A stretch of 64,000 nt of DNA from Odobenus rosmarus divergens (Eukaryota; Chordata; Mammalia; Carnivora; Odobenidae). The notes beneath the pieces were generated by a model. That model was not told where the DNA came from and did no database searches. It was given only the letters and a program-made list of their open reading frames with translations. Positions within the stretch are counted from its first letter, which is position 1; each line of letters begins with the position of its first letter. This document shows, one piece after another, positions 1-10,010 of this stretch. The stretch lies in the NCBI RefSeq assembly GCF_000321225.1, contig NW_004450404.1, positions 267,001 through 331,000 of the forward strand. The letters run 5' to 3'. Both the position numbers and the translations under genes were made by a program.

Positions 1-650
1 AAGGAGCTGAAAACTTATGTCCACACAAAAACCTGCACGTGGAGAGTTATAGCAGCTTTATTCATAATTGCCAAAACTTCAAAGCAACCAAGATGCCCTT
101 CAGTAGGTGAATGGATAAATAAACCATGGTACATATAGACAATGGAATATTAATCATCACTAAAAAGAAGTAACCTATCAGGCCATGGAAAAACATGAAA
201 GAACCTTAAATGCATATTCCTCAGTGAAAGAAGCCAATCCGAAAAATCTACATACTTATGATTCCAATATATGACATTCTGGGAAAGGCAAAACTATGGA
301 GACAGTAAAAAGATAGTGTTTGCCAGGGGTTGAATGAAGCACAGAGGATTTTTAGGGTAGTGAGAGTGCTCTGTATGATACTATAATGAAGAAATGTCAC
401 TATACATTTGTCAAAATCTATAGAACGTACAACACTAAGAATGAAACCAAAGGCTTTGGGGGATTATGATGTGTCAGTGTAGGTTCATCAGTTGTAACAA
501 ATGTACCAGTCTTGTGAATGATACTGATAATGGGGGGGGCTATATATGTGGAGGGGTTGGGGCTATATGGGGAATCCATACCTTCCTCTCAATTGTTCTG
601 TGAACTTAAAACTGCTCTAAAAAAATAAAGTCTTTAAAAAAATAAATCAA
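1..650 (+). mobile_element. LINE-1 3' end (sense, truncated by window edge)
   Basis: The first ~330 bases match the familiar L1 3' region: 'GCAACCAAGATGCCC', 'ATGGAATATTAAT', then a stretch ending in 'GCCAGGGGTTGAATG'. Positions 600-650 carry an AATAAAG-like signal followed by A-rich sequence, as expected at an L1 3' terminus. The reading frames are broken, so it is a dead copy. Its 5' part lies outside the window. The assignment rests on remembered consensus. Confidence 0.8.
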
Positions 651-752
651 TGAAATCTATCATATCAACAGACTAAAGAAGAAAAATCAGTTAATCACTA
701 GTAATTGATGCAGAAAACACATTTAACAAGATTCAACATTCATTCATGATCA
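651..752 (+). mobile_element. LINE-1 ORF2 fragment (sense)
   Basis: This short segment matches the reverse-transcriptase part of L1 ORF2, around the codons for 'IDAE..FNKIQHSFMI' ('ATTGATGCAGAAAAC', 'ATTCAACATTCATTC'). It runs directly into L1 sequence of opposite orientation at about 753, so it may be one side of an inversion junction or a separate insertion. No intact frame. Confidence 0.65.
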
Positions 753-1868
753 AAAAAACTGTCAGCATTTTCTTCTTTCCCAAGATTGCTTAGGCTATTC
801 GGGGTCTTCTGTGGTTGTATACGAATATGAGGATTGTTTCTTCTATTTCTATGAGAAACGCCATTGGAATTTTGATAGGGATTGCATTGAATTTTTAGAT
901 TACTTTAGGTAGTATGGACATTTTAACAATATTGACTCCTCCAATCCAACAACACAAGATATCTCTCCACTTTTTTGTGTCTTCATTGATTTCTTTTCAT
1001 CATTGTGTTACAGTTTTCAGTGTACAGAACTTTCAACTCCTTGGTGAAATTTACTCCAAAGTATTTTATTCTTTTTGATGCCGTTGGAACTGGGTTTTTT
1101 CCCCAAACTTCTTTTTCAGATGGTGTGTTGTTAGTGTACAGAAACACAACTGGTTTTTGTATATTGATTTTGTATCTTACAACTTTACTGAATTTGTGTA
1201 TTAGTTCTAACAGTTTTTTGGTGGAGTCTTTAGAGTTTTTTCTTTAAGTATTTTTTAAAAAAGACTTATTTTAGAGAGAGAGAGAACATGAGCAGGGGGA
1301 AGGGCAGAGAAGGAGAGAGAGAATCTAAAGTAGACTCCATGCTGAGCATGGGGCCCAACACGGGCCCTGACCCCGCAACCCTAAGATCACAACCTGAGCT
1401 GAAATCAAGATTCGGATGTGGATGCTTAACCAACTGTGCCACCCAGGCACCCCTAGAGTTTTTTCCATATAAGATCATGTAATCTGCACAGAGACAATTT
1501 AATTTCCTCTTTTTGAGTCTGGATGCCTTTTATTTCTTTTTCTTGCCTAAATGCTCTAGTTAGAACTTCCAGTACTATGTTGAATAGAAGTGAAGAGAAT
1601 GGGCACCCTTGTATTATTTCTAATCTTAGAGGAAAAACTTTTAGGTTTTCAGTGTTGTGTATATTAGCTGTGGACTTGTCATATATGGCCTTTATTACGT
1701 TGAGGTATATTCTTTCTATACCTAATTTGTTGAGAGATTTTATCATGAAAGGATGTTGAATTGTTTCAAGTGCTTTTTTCTGTATCTACTGAGATGATCA
1801 TATGGTTTTTATCCTTCATTCTGTTAATGTGGTGCATCATGTTTATTGATTTGTGTATGTTGAGCCAT
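753..1868 (-). mobile_element. LINE-1 ORF2 fragment (antisense), split by a SINE
   Basis: Read on the minus strand this is the reverse-transcriptase and following region of L1 ORF2. The minus frame at 1453-1746 reads '[20 protein letters not shown]' and continues '[20 protein letters not shown]', a degraded form of the usual '[20 protein letters not shown]'. The catalytic FADD motif is not intact: the frame shifts and stops there. A SINEC sits at 1243-1453. Non-functional fossil. Confidence 0.85.
1243..1453 (-). mobile_element. SINEC (tRNA-derived Carnivora SINE), minus orientation, inside L1
   Basis: The A-rich tail appears at the left as poly-T ('TTTTTTAAAAAAGAC') and the tRNA head at the right as 'GTGCCACCCAGGCACCCC'. 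The 12-bp direct repeat TAGAGTTTTTTC occurs at 1231-1242 and again at 1454-1465 and is the target-site duplication. The flanking L1 sequence is continuous once the SINE is removed, so the SINE is younger than the L1. Confidence 0.93.
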
Positions 1869-2840
1869 CTTTACCTCCAAAGGATAAATGAAACCACAAG
1901 AGACCCAAAATAGCCAAAACAATCTTGAGCAAGGAGAACAAAGCTGGAGGCATCATACTTCCTCGTTTCAAATTATATTTCAAAGCTATAGTAATCAAAA
2001 CAATATGGTACTGGTATAAAAACAGACACACAGATCAGTGGAACATAAGAGAGAACCCAGAAATAAACCCACACGTATATGGTCAACTAATCTTTGACAA
2101 GGGCACCAAGAGTACACCATGGGGAAAGAATAGTCTCTTCAATAAATGGTGTTGGGAAAACAGGGTATACTCACATAAAAGAATGAAATTGGACCCTTGT
2201 CTTATGCCATACACAAAAATTAACTCAAGATAGATTAAAGATTTAAATGCAAGACCTGAAACTAAAACTCCTGGGAGAAAATACAGAAAAAGCTCCTTGA
2301 CATTGGTCTTGGCCATGATTTTTTTTATATGACATTGAAAGCACAAGCACCAAAAGCAAAAATAAACAAGTGGGACTACATCAAACTAAAAAGCTTTTAA
2401 GAAGCAAAGGAAACAATCAACAAAATGAAAAGGCAACATATGGAATGAGAGAAAATATTTGCAAACCATGTATCTGAGGTATAAAAAAAAAGTTAATATC
2501 CAAAATATATAAGTCATACAACCCAATAGCAAAAATACACAAATAATCCAATTAAAAAATGGGCAAAGGACCCGAATAGGTATTTTTCCAAAAAAGACAT
2601 ACAAGTAGTCAACAGGTACATGAAAAAGTGGTCAACGTAACTAATCATCAGGGAAATAAAAATCAAAACCACAACGAGATATCATTTCACCTAATAAGAC
2701 AGCTATTATGAAAAAGGCAAGAAATAACAAATATTATCGAGAGTGTGAAGAGAGACCCCTTGTGTACTGTTGGTGGGAATGTAAATTGGTATAGCCCTCA
2801 TGGAAAACAGTATGGAGGCTCCTCCAAAAAATTAGAAGCA
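1869..2840 (+). mobile_element. LINE-1 ORF2 C-terminal region (sense)
   Basis: Plus frame 1925-2233 contains typical ORF2 residues: '[20 protein letters not shown]' followed by '[15 protein letters not shown]'-like sequence, then stops. Sequence from 2240 to 2840 continues the same product ('AAATGCAAGACCTGA', 'GTGGGACTACATCAA') but is broken by stops. It resumes for ~40 bases after the SINE at 2841-2971. Its first ~40 bases overlap in content with the left end of the antisense block at 780-830, with several differences. Confidence 0.85.
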
Positions 2841-2971
2841 GGGGGTACCTGGGTGGCTCAGTCAGTTAAGTGTGTGACTCTTGATTTTAGCTCAGGTCTT
2901 GATCTCAGGGTCATGAGTTCAGGCCCCTCACTGGGCTCCATGCTGGGTGTGGAGCCTACTTAAAAAAAAAT
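2841..2971 (+). mobile_element. SINEC, short/old copy, plus orientation
   Basis: Head 'TACCTGGGTGGCTCAGTCAG', body 'CTCTTGATTTTAGCTCAGG', poly-A at 2961-2969. The copy is short and lacks most of the pyrimidine-rich body. It sits inside the L1 at an A-rich target; the flanks (2826-2837 and 2972-2982) are similar but imperfect repeats. Confidence 0.88.
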
Positions 2972-3099
2972 GAAAAATAGAATTCCCATATGATCCAGCA
3001 ACCCCACTTTTGGCATTTGTTTTTTGCTACTGTGACTTACATTTACACTGTATTAAATAAAGGACACATATACAAAAATAAGATGCAAATACTATTATT

Positions 3100-3730
3100 A
3101 AGTGTGTGAAAGCGATAAACTGACAAGGTATACAAGTATACTTAGGTATACAAGTAGAAAGCACAAAAATGGCCCACCTCCCTAGTAATCAGTGAAATAG
3201 AGTTTAAAACAAAATAAGACAAATATTTTGACTGAGGCTGGTGAGTACTCATAAGACAAGTACTCTCAGAGCTCATACTTAGAGTTAGTGGAATAGCCTT
3301 TTTAAAATCAGTTTGGCAACATATAAATGTTTCTGTGTCTGCCCCAGAAATATTACAGCTGTGTATTTATTCTGAGAAATAATTATTAATGGGAACATTG
3401 ATATACACAAAGAAATTAATTGTAGTGTTTGTTACAACAGCAGAATTTGGAAATAGCCTATACTTCCAACAGTAGGGGAAAAGCTAAGTATATGGTGATG
3501 AATGTACTTGATAAAATTGTTCACTGAACCACCGAAAATGTCTATTTTGATTATGTAATATCAGGATGCTATGGGAAATGCTTATTAGTTGAAGTTATTA
3601 AGAGGCAAAAGCAAGAGTAAAAGCATATGTAATATTATTTCAGATGGGCAAATGCTACAGAGAGAAAAACTTGAAGGGAATATACAGATCATTGAGAGGG
3701 GTTATGATTGAATTGTTTATACTGAAGATA
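3100..3730 (+). mobile_element. Ancient LINE-1 (L1M-type) 3' fragment
   Basis: Diverged L1 3' sequence: 'GTTTGGCAACATATA', 'GAAATATTACAGCTG', 'TTGGAAATAGCCTA' and 'GTATATGGTGATGAA' occur in the order expected of old mammalian L1 ends. No usable reading frame. It is more diverged than the L1 pieces at 1-2980. Positions 3010-3100 and 3730-3840 are AT-rich and unassigned. Confidence 0.6.
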
Positions 3731-3839
3731 GAATAGCCTGTTGTACTTATATATAATTTTTAATGAATGTTACGATGAAAAATCATCTTAAGAGAATAAA
3801 TTATATGTATTCTAAAGTATTTTTATATTAATTATGAAT

Positions 3840-5250
3840 TTTTTCTCAAGCAATATTGTAGTTTTCAGAAGGTCACCTTATTTGTGAGTAAAATGTTTGT
3901 TCTTCAAAAGGACAAAAACAATCACTATAAATCTCTAATGAAGGAGATAATCCAGGATGGTGGTAGTCTACAATTTATGCAAATACTCTTGTCAGGTTTT
4001 GGGGCATTCCCTGTAAGGCAGGGTGCCCGTGACTGAGAAACCAACTGTGTCCCGTGCAGACCGCAATCTGGCCATCACAGATTGATGGGAAATACTTTAG
4101 TGAGTGGGATTAGGTGTTGGAACTCTATGTCAGTGGAAGGCTCTCATGCAGACCAGTAAGCCTAATCCTAGGGCTGAGGCCAGTGTGGGAGGGGGTCATG
4201 GAGAGGATGACCGGAGAATGCTGTGACCCGGTGGCTGAGCGACGCCTCGGGAACACGAGGGGCTCGGATGGGAGAAGCCAGCTTCGTGTCAGACCCACCA
4301 CACTGCTGGTCTGGTTCAGAAACTGGGCCGCCGTGCTCGTAGAGGAGCAGCAGAGAATTCACCGGCGAGGGGCCGAGGTAGGCAGGGGCTGACGTCGAGC
4401 AATCTCGTGAGAGCTCGGAGGTCCCGACACAGAGAGGCCACAAAGGCAAAGGACGGCAATGAAAACCGCTAGCCATCCTAGCAAGAGAGATTTTGCTCTT
4501 GTTCTCTTTGCCTCCTTCTATGAAATTGCTCATACGATTCAATAATTTGAGAAATTCCCTCAGCTGAAGACAGACAGCCTGATTAGAGTCCATCCTGTAT
4601 TACACACCGAGGCCCTGTTCCAAAATGCATGACCTCGTCGAGTCCTTTCACCTATTGAACTTACCGTAGCAACAGAAACCTTGTCAGTTATGCTGGAGAG
4701 ACTTGCCGTGCGTGAATCGGGACAAACCCGACGGGCCATCCCCGCACGGAAGGTGGCGGGAGCGTGCAGTCGTTTGGGGGCGTGGACCGCTTGTGAAATT
4801 GACGGCCACGTGCTCGTCTGTTGATAAACGGCGTGCTAGCTAGGTCAGATAGGTTGCATCTGAGAGCGAGGTGATCGCTCCCAACAGCCCCTGGGTTTGG
4901 TGGCTGAGAAAGCCCTCCGTAGCTCTTCTTCCAAGAGACAATGGCAGAGAGAGACCCTTGCTGTCACCACAGTGCCAGGCGCAGGGGATGGTGGTTTCCA
5001 GCCACCGGGGATGTTTAGGAGCCACTGCTCCTTGTCTCCTTTAACGTTAACACTCCTCCCGCGGAGTGTCTCAGCAGTTATTTGTTTTGATTGCTTTGGA
5101 TAGTCGTGTAATTGTCAGTGCTCATCACCCCAGGACAACTTTGACGAGTTTCCCTTTCTTACTGAGAGATCAATCTGGTTCATTCGTGAATACATTTTTA
5201 AGAAAGGAAAGGCAAGTCTGACACCTGGAAAGAGAAGAGGACTTGGCTTA
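3840..5250. other. Unique intergenic sequence, no gene seen
   Basis: Moderately GC-rich between 4180 and 4450, with scattered CpGs. The longest frames (141 codons minus at 4168-4593, 92 codons plus at 4114-4392) overlap each other, show no family resemblance, and look like chance frames in GC-rich DNA. No repeat recognised. Confidence 0.5.
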
Positions 5251-5257
5251 TGTAAAG

Positions 5258-5258
<1 letters not shown>

Positions 5259-5301
<43 letters not shown>
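5259..5301. repeat. (TG)n microsatellite
   Basis: About 20 uninterrupted TG units. The Cys-Val and Thr-His frames across it are repeat artefacts. Confidence 0.97.
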
Positions 5302-5303
<2 letters not shown>

Positions 5304-5810
5304 CTCTGCCGAACGTCGTTTTCCCCATCGCACGGCTGGGTTGTATGGGGTCATCTCTGAGCCAGCCTATTCTTGGTCCTTTCTGTGCCAGTATTTCAGA
5401 CACACTCGTGTTATAGTCGGCATTGTTTTCCCATCCAGCAAAATAATTTAGCTCTCCAAAACCAAATCGGAGTCTATTTTCCACTTAATCAAAATCCACT
5501 GCCTATTATTTCATGCCCCGTGACTCCAAATCTCTCTCCTGGCTTTAATTTTTGTTTGTGGTCCCTTTTTTGCTGATGAACATGCACTCTACTTTGTCTC
5601 ATGCCACCAGGCTTCTCGCTTAGCTTGTACAGGGCTCTCCACTAATTTGGACAAACCCTGGTAGCCTCAGGTGACACATGGCTCCAAACCCAGGCCGTCC
5701 ACCCGCTCCCTCCACATGGAAAAGGAAGGTTGTAAGACTTGTACTAGGTAAGGCGTATTGAAGCTCCTTGGGAATAAGAGCCCAAAGCACAAACGTGAGG
5801 GGAGATAATC
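5302..5810. other. Unique sequence, no gene seen
   Basis: Mixed composition, no recognisable repeat or coding signature. Confidence 0.5.
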
Positions 5811-5849
5811 ATGACTAGCCATCACTTACTGAAGGCCTCCTACCTTCAC

Positions 5850-6790
5850 CTTCCAAATCAACTTTCTGTTCTTGAATCCTTGTCTCAGGATTCTGCTTCT
5901 GGGGGAACATATAGTATTCATCATCTCCAGTCCCAAATCTGCTTCTCTTCCTATTCCCAGGAGGTCTGTCTCAGTGACTACACCCCCAACCCACCCCATC
6001 ACCCAATTCAGAAAGCCAGGTGCCAGTTACCCTAATTCCTCCTGTTTCCTCCATCACTGAGTCCTGCCAATTCTGCATTCTGAGTAGAACTTGACTCAAG
6101 TTCCTACTCTTCATCTCTGCTGGTACTACCTTGATTCCAACCTTGATCATTGCCACAGCCTCTCTCACCTGGTCTCCCTGCTGCCAACCTTGCTCCCTCC
6201 AGTTGGCCCTTCACACCCACCAATAGAGTGAGCATTCCTCAACCCAAATCTTTCTTAGTCACCCCTTGCTTAAAGTCTTCATTGGCTCCCCATTGACTAC
6301 AGGACAGACCAGGGACCTCAGTTGCCCCCTAGCCTCCTCCACCCGCACCCCTGCTATTCTTCACAGCCTCTATTCCAGTCTCACAGAATATTTGCAGCCT
6401 CCAGAATGTGCTTTGCCTCTGAGCTTTGGTGCTTGCTGTTCCTTTCATTTGTAATGTCTTTCCCTTACTTTGAAAAACTCCTATTTTTCAGTGCTCAGCT
6501 CTTGTCACCATCTCTGTGTAGTCTTTTCTGACTGCTCTGCCCCATGCCATTCTCTACCCTTTCCCAGCACAGGGCTAGCCCCACTCCTTTGGGGTTCACC
6601 TAGTCCCTATGATAACACCTCATGTAGCACATAGTGTCACATTGTATCATTAACAGTTCATTTATTGGCCTCTGAGCTCCTTGGGGTCAGCAACCGTATG
6701 TTAGCCATCTCTCTAACTATAGTCCTTAGCTCAGTGACTGGCATACAGCAGGTGCTTAATAGATGCTTATTGGATAAATAAAGGAATCAT
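5850..6790 (+). mobile_element. LINE-2 (CR1-type) remnant ending in an L2 3' tail
   Basis: The right end matches the conserved L2 3' terminus: 'GACTGGCATACAGCAGGTGC' then 'TTAATAGATGCTTATTGG' and 'ATAAATAAAGG'. Upstream, 'CTTTTCTGACTGCTCTGCC' (~6523-6541) fits the L2 region before the tail. The pyrimidine-rich part from 5850 to about 6480, including 'CATTGGCTCCCCATTGACTA', is less certain and could be a second old element. No coding capacity. Confidence 0.6.
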
Positions 6791-8540
6791 CCATCTGGCA
6801 AGTATGTGAAAACTAGATTATGAGGAGATGCTATATTAGAAAAGCAAGGTACAGATCAAAGAATCAGATCTGAGATGGGAAGTTTCTTGAGTCCTTACTT
6901 AAAATGACCAAATATTAAAATCAGAGATCTCGAAAATCACCCTGAGCAGCCCTGGAAGATTTTTTGGGTTCTTTCCTGCTATTTGGGCATATCCTTTCTT
7001 CCCTCCATTGTCTTGGGCATCCCTTTAACTGTATGAATACAATTCTTCCATATTAATGTCTTATTTCTGTCCCCAGACATCTCCTCCCCTATCCAGACCT
7101 GCTCCATAATTATGGACTTCTCTTTTTTCCTTCTCTCTGCAAGGGCAGTCACAATGAAAATACAGAAGGGTGCCACTCACTGTACACTTTTGTGGGACCA
7201 TAATGCCTGTTTATTATGCATTAATCTGAATCAGTATAGTCTTTCCTGAAAACATAAGCACCTCAAAGGGCAGCAAATATGAATCACAACTGCCAGCGAG
7301 GATCAAACATTAACCCAGGGTTGTGATGAGGCCAACAAAAGAAATAGGCTGGTAATTGCCTTCCAGGATATCAATCCCTACCTTATACACACATACCCCC
7401 TCAGCACACACAAAACCTTTATGGATCTTTCATCCATGAACTTGCCCAATTATAATTGCCCAGCTGTGTCTTTAGTTGTATTCAGGCTAGGTCCTGGCAA
7501 CAGAGACCTCAACATACCTGATCCAAGGATTCAGAACATTTAGAGATCTCTAGAGGAAGTCTTTGGCTACTGAAATGGTTGAAGACACATTCACAGACAA
7601 ATATTTCCACAGGTATCATTAATGACTCGAAGCTGATTTAAGACCCCAAGAACCTGTCCAAAGCAAGTAGGAACTGGTACTTTCTGTTGATATTCATTAT
7701 TATCAGTTCTTAAACTTACATTGTGTGTCTTTCTGCCTCTATGTCAACTGAGTACTTCTTAATTTAACTGTTCGTTTTTTTCCAAAAGAGGAAATTCAGT
7801 ATCAAGGAATGGTACCACCAGGGCTTACTTCTTTCTTAGGAGCAGTAGGCAAAGTGCCTGGAGCCCACAGTCCTTTTAGGAGTCCACAGAAATGTTTTCG
7901 TTTCATTTTTAAAATCAAAAGAAAAATTGATCTTCTAGCTTGAAGAAAATGTATTAACATATAATATTAATACATTTGTCTTTACACCAATGCAGTTGTA
8001 AAATATCACTTTTAGGTATTTTTTTAATGGAGAGGGGAATTCACGAAGGCAGAAGTGTCCACAAAAGTCATAATGTGGCCCTGATTTCTACCACATTATG
8101 CTTGCAACACAGCAAGGTTAGAATAGAACCTCTCAAACACAAGTTCAGGTTCTCATACTAATTGTAAACTTGCCAGGCTGCTCTCTATGTCTTTCACACT
8201 GTGTGGCCGCCCCAAACTCTACAAGAGGAAAGTCATGGCTACTAGTCACCGTGTTGAGATGGAGCATTGATCGAACATGCAAAAGATAGTTAGATCCAGA
8301 TCCAGACTGCTCTCTGCCCTGATTAAAGTAACTTCACCTCTGCCATTCTCTCTCAAATGTCTTCATCCTGTTTTGATTTCCAGAAAAAATATCTTTACAT
8401 CTGTAGGGATTAATTAAACCAGTGCAGTTGCTTCCTTTGCTCTCTTAAAACATGTATAGGATTTAGGTTTTTTATTTTATTTTTAAATGATCAATAGTAC
8501 TACTAATACCTCTTATTTACTGGTTAGCAACCATATATTC
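6791..8540. other. Unique sequence, no gene seen
   Basis: AT-rich unique DNA. Short frames only (61-65 codons), none recognised. 7780-8170 may be an old repeat of a family I cannot name. Confidence 0.5.
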
Positions 8541-8544
8541 AATC

Positions 8545-8625
8545 ACCTCTGCAACTCCAGGTCTTAGCCCCAGTGTCTGGCAAACACCAAGTGCTTAAGA
8601 AATATGTTACATAAATAAATCACCT
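8545..8625 (+). mobile_element. LINE-2 3' tail fragment
   Basis: 'CCCCAGTGTCTGGCAAACAC' then 'CAAGTGCTTAAGAAATATG' and 'ATAAATAAATC' fit a diverged L2 3' end. Lies just upstream of the CpG island. Confidence 0.55.
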
Positions 8626-9102
8626 CTCAGGCAAGTTTGTGGAAATTAGATTATGTCCGTGGGCTCATTTTTGTCTTTAATGATCTCACACCTTATGAGA
8701 AGGAGCTTCTACCTGTATCACACTGGCATTTTAGGAGGTGATCACTGGTCTCTTCCCACCTCTCCCGCCTCCATCAGCCAGCCACTTCCTCTCTCCTGAG
8801 CTCTGTTCTCGCTCTTCTTCATCCTGGGGTCTGGAATGGTCCCCAGCCCGCCAGTTGGCAGCAGGATCCCCACTCTGCCGGCCCTCCCCAACGTCCATCT
8901 CCCCTTCCTCTGGCCCGCGCCTCGGGCGCCCCTTCCTCCTGCCACCCTGCGCCGCCCACAGCCACGCCCTCCCCGTGGGCGAGATCACCTGTCCCTCCTC
9001 CGCCGCCGCCTCCTCGGGTACCCTCTCGCCCCCCTCCTGCTCCCCCTCCTCCGCCACCTCCCCCAAGCCCTCCCCTTCCCCGCCTCCTCCCACCCCTCGG
9101 TG

Positions 9103-9111
9103 TATATAGTA
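9103..9111 (+). promoter_or_regulatory. TATA box
   Basis: TATATAGTA preceded by a C-rich tract and followed by 'AAGGCCGGGCG'. Spacing predicts transcription starting near 9130-9135, where the sequence becomes CA-rich. A TATA box inside a CpG island is less usual and favours a focused start and rightward transcription. Inference from motif only. Confidence 0.6.
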
Positions 9112-9130
9112 AAGGCCGGGCGCCGCACGC

Positions 9131-9338
9131 AGACACACACTCGCCCGGACACAGGCGCACACACACTCACGCACAACCGGCAGCAGCGGCGGCGGCGACA
9201 GCGGCTCGGTGACAGCGGCGACGGCGGCTCCCACCGCTGCGCACTCCCTTCAGGCGGCGGGCGGCGACACCAGACCGGAGAGTTCCTGCACCCGCGACCA
9301 CCCCGTGGCTTCCTGGAGGCGGCGGCCGCGATTGCGAG
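9131..9338 (+). other. Predicted non-coding first exon (5' UTR) of an unidentified gene
   Basis: The start is set about 28-30 bases after the TATA motif. The sequence opens with CA-rich repeats, then GGC/GCG triplets typical of mammalian 5' UTRs. It has no ATG followed by a recognisable protein. A possible donor, GCGAG|GTAGCC, lies at 9338/9339; it is only moderate because positions +3 to +6 are AGCC. An alternative is that transcription continues to the stronger donor at 9921. I could not recognise the gene from this UTR. No coding exon is evident in the following 54 kb, suggesting that translation starts in a distant exon. Confidence 0.4.
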
Positions 9339-9801
9339 GTAGCCACCGCGGTGCCCCAGTGCGGGCCGGGGTCCCTCTCCCCCGCCCTCCCCGTGCGGAC
9401 CTGCCACGGGGACGGAGGGGGCGCGCCGGGCTGGGCGCGCCTGGCGGGGCCCGGCGCCCGGGGAGGGGCCTGCTCCCGTGGGCAGGACGGCGCCCGGAGG
9501 CCGGGGCCAGCTGGGAGGGCCGGGCGGGGGCGGGGACGCGGGCCGAGGCCGCCACCCGTGCGGCGTCCCCGGGCCCCGCTCCTGCTCCCGGCGCCGCGCA
9601 CTGGCTGGCGGGGCCGGAGAGGCGGCGCCGGCCGGCGGGGCGGGGGCCCCGAAGTGGGTTTCGGGCCGCCACCAGCGCTGGCACCCGGCACAGAGGGCGG
9701 CGCGCGGCGGACTCCGCGCCTGGGCACCGCACCGGGCCGCCTCCGGCTTTGCCGCTCTGCCCCGGCCCGGAAAACCCAGCGCCTTCCAGGCCCTTCGAAA
9801 G

Positions 9802-9920
9802 ATGGATTCTGTTGACGTATCTGGCGGCCCTGGCGAGCCGGGTGGAAAGTTGGGTTTTGCCAGATCGCGCTGGGCTTGTCTTTGTGACGCTCGGCCAGCC
9901 CCGCATCCCCCCGAAGCCGG
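9802..9920 (+). other. Candidate alternative exon segment with short upstream reading frame and strong donor
   Basis: An ATG in good Kozak context (AAGATGG) opens a 40-codon frame beginning 'MDSVDVSGGPGEPGGKLGF'. The frame runs to a TGA that lies inside a strong splice donor, CCGG|GTGAGTGTG at 9920/9921. If spliced there, the frame could continue into another exon. If the transcript starts at 9131 it would be an upstream ORF, or part of a longer first exon ending at 9920. No protein family recognised. Confidence 0.25.
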
Positions 9921-10010
9921 GTGAGTGTGCGTCGGCGTCCTGGGAGCCTTCGTGCCCCCCAATGCCCAGACCCGGGGTGGCCGCACCAGCTCGGGCTTTC
10001 TGCCATGTTA

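Larger units (their letters stand above)
8860..10010. promoter_or_regulatory. CpG island of a housekeeping/developmental-type promoter
   Basis: A sharp change from AT-rich flanks to very high G+C with dense CG dinucleotides, especially 9120-9760. C-rich Sp1/KLF-like boxes precede the TATA motif (for example 'CCCCGCCTCC' at 9079-9088). Long frames on both strands here (up to 333 codons minus, 313 plus) are what stop-poor GC-rich DNA gives; they are compositional (Pro, Arg, Gly, Ala runs) and I do not call them genes. Outside the island, CpG is depleted as in ordinary mammalian DNA. This is the only CpG island in the window. Confidence 0.92.

Noticed and set aside
1453..2233. Reverse-transcriptase-like frames
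   Set aside because: These are real L1 ORF2 remnants but broken by stops and frameshifts; annotated as mobile elements, not genes.
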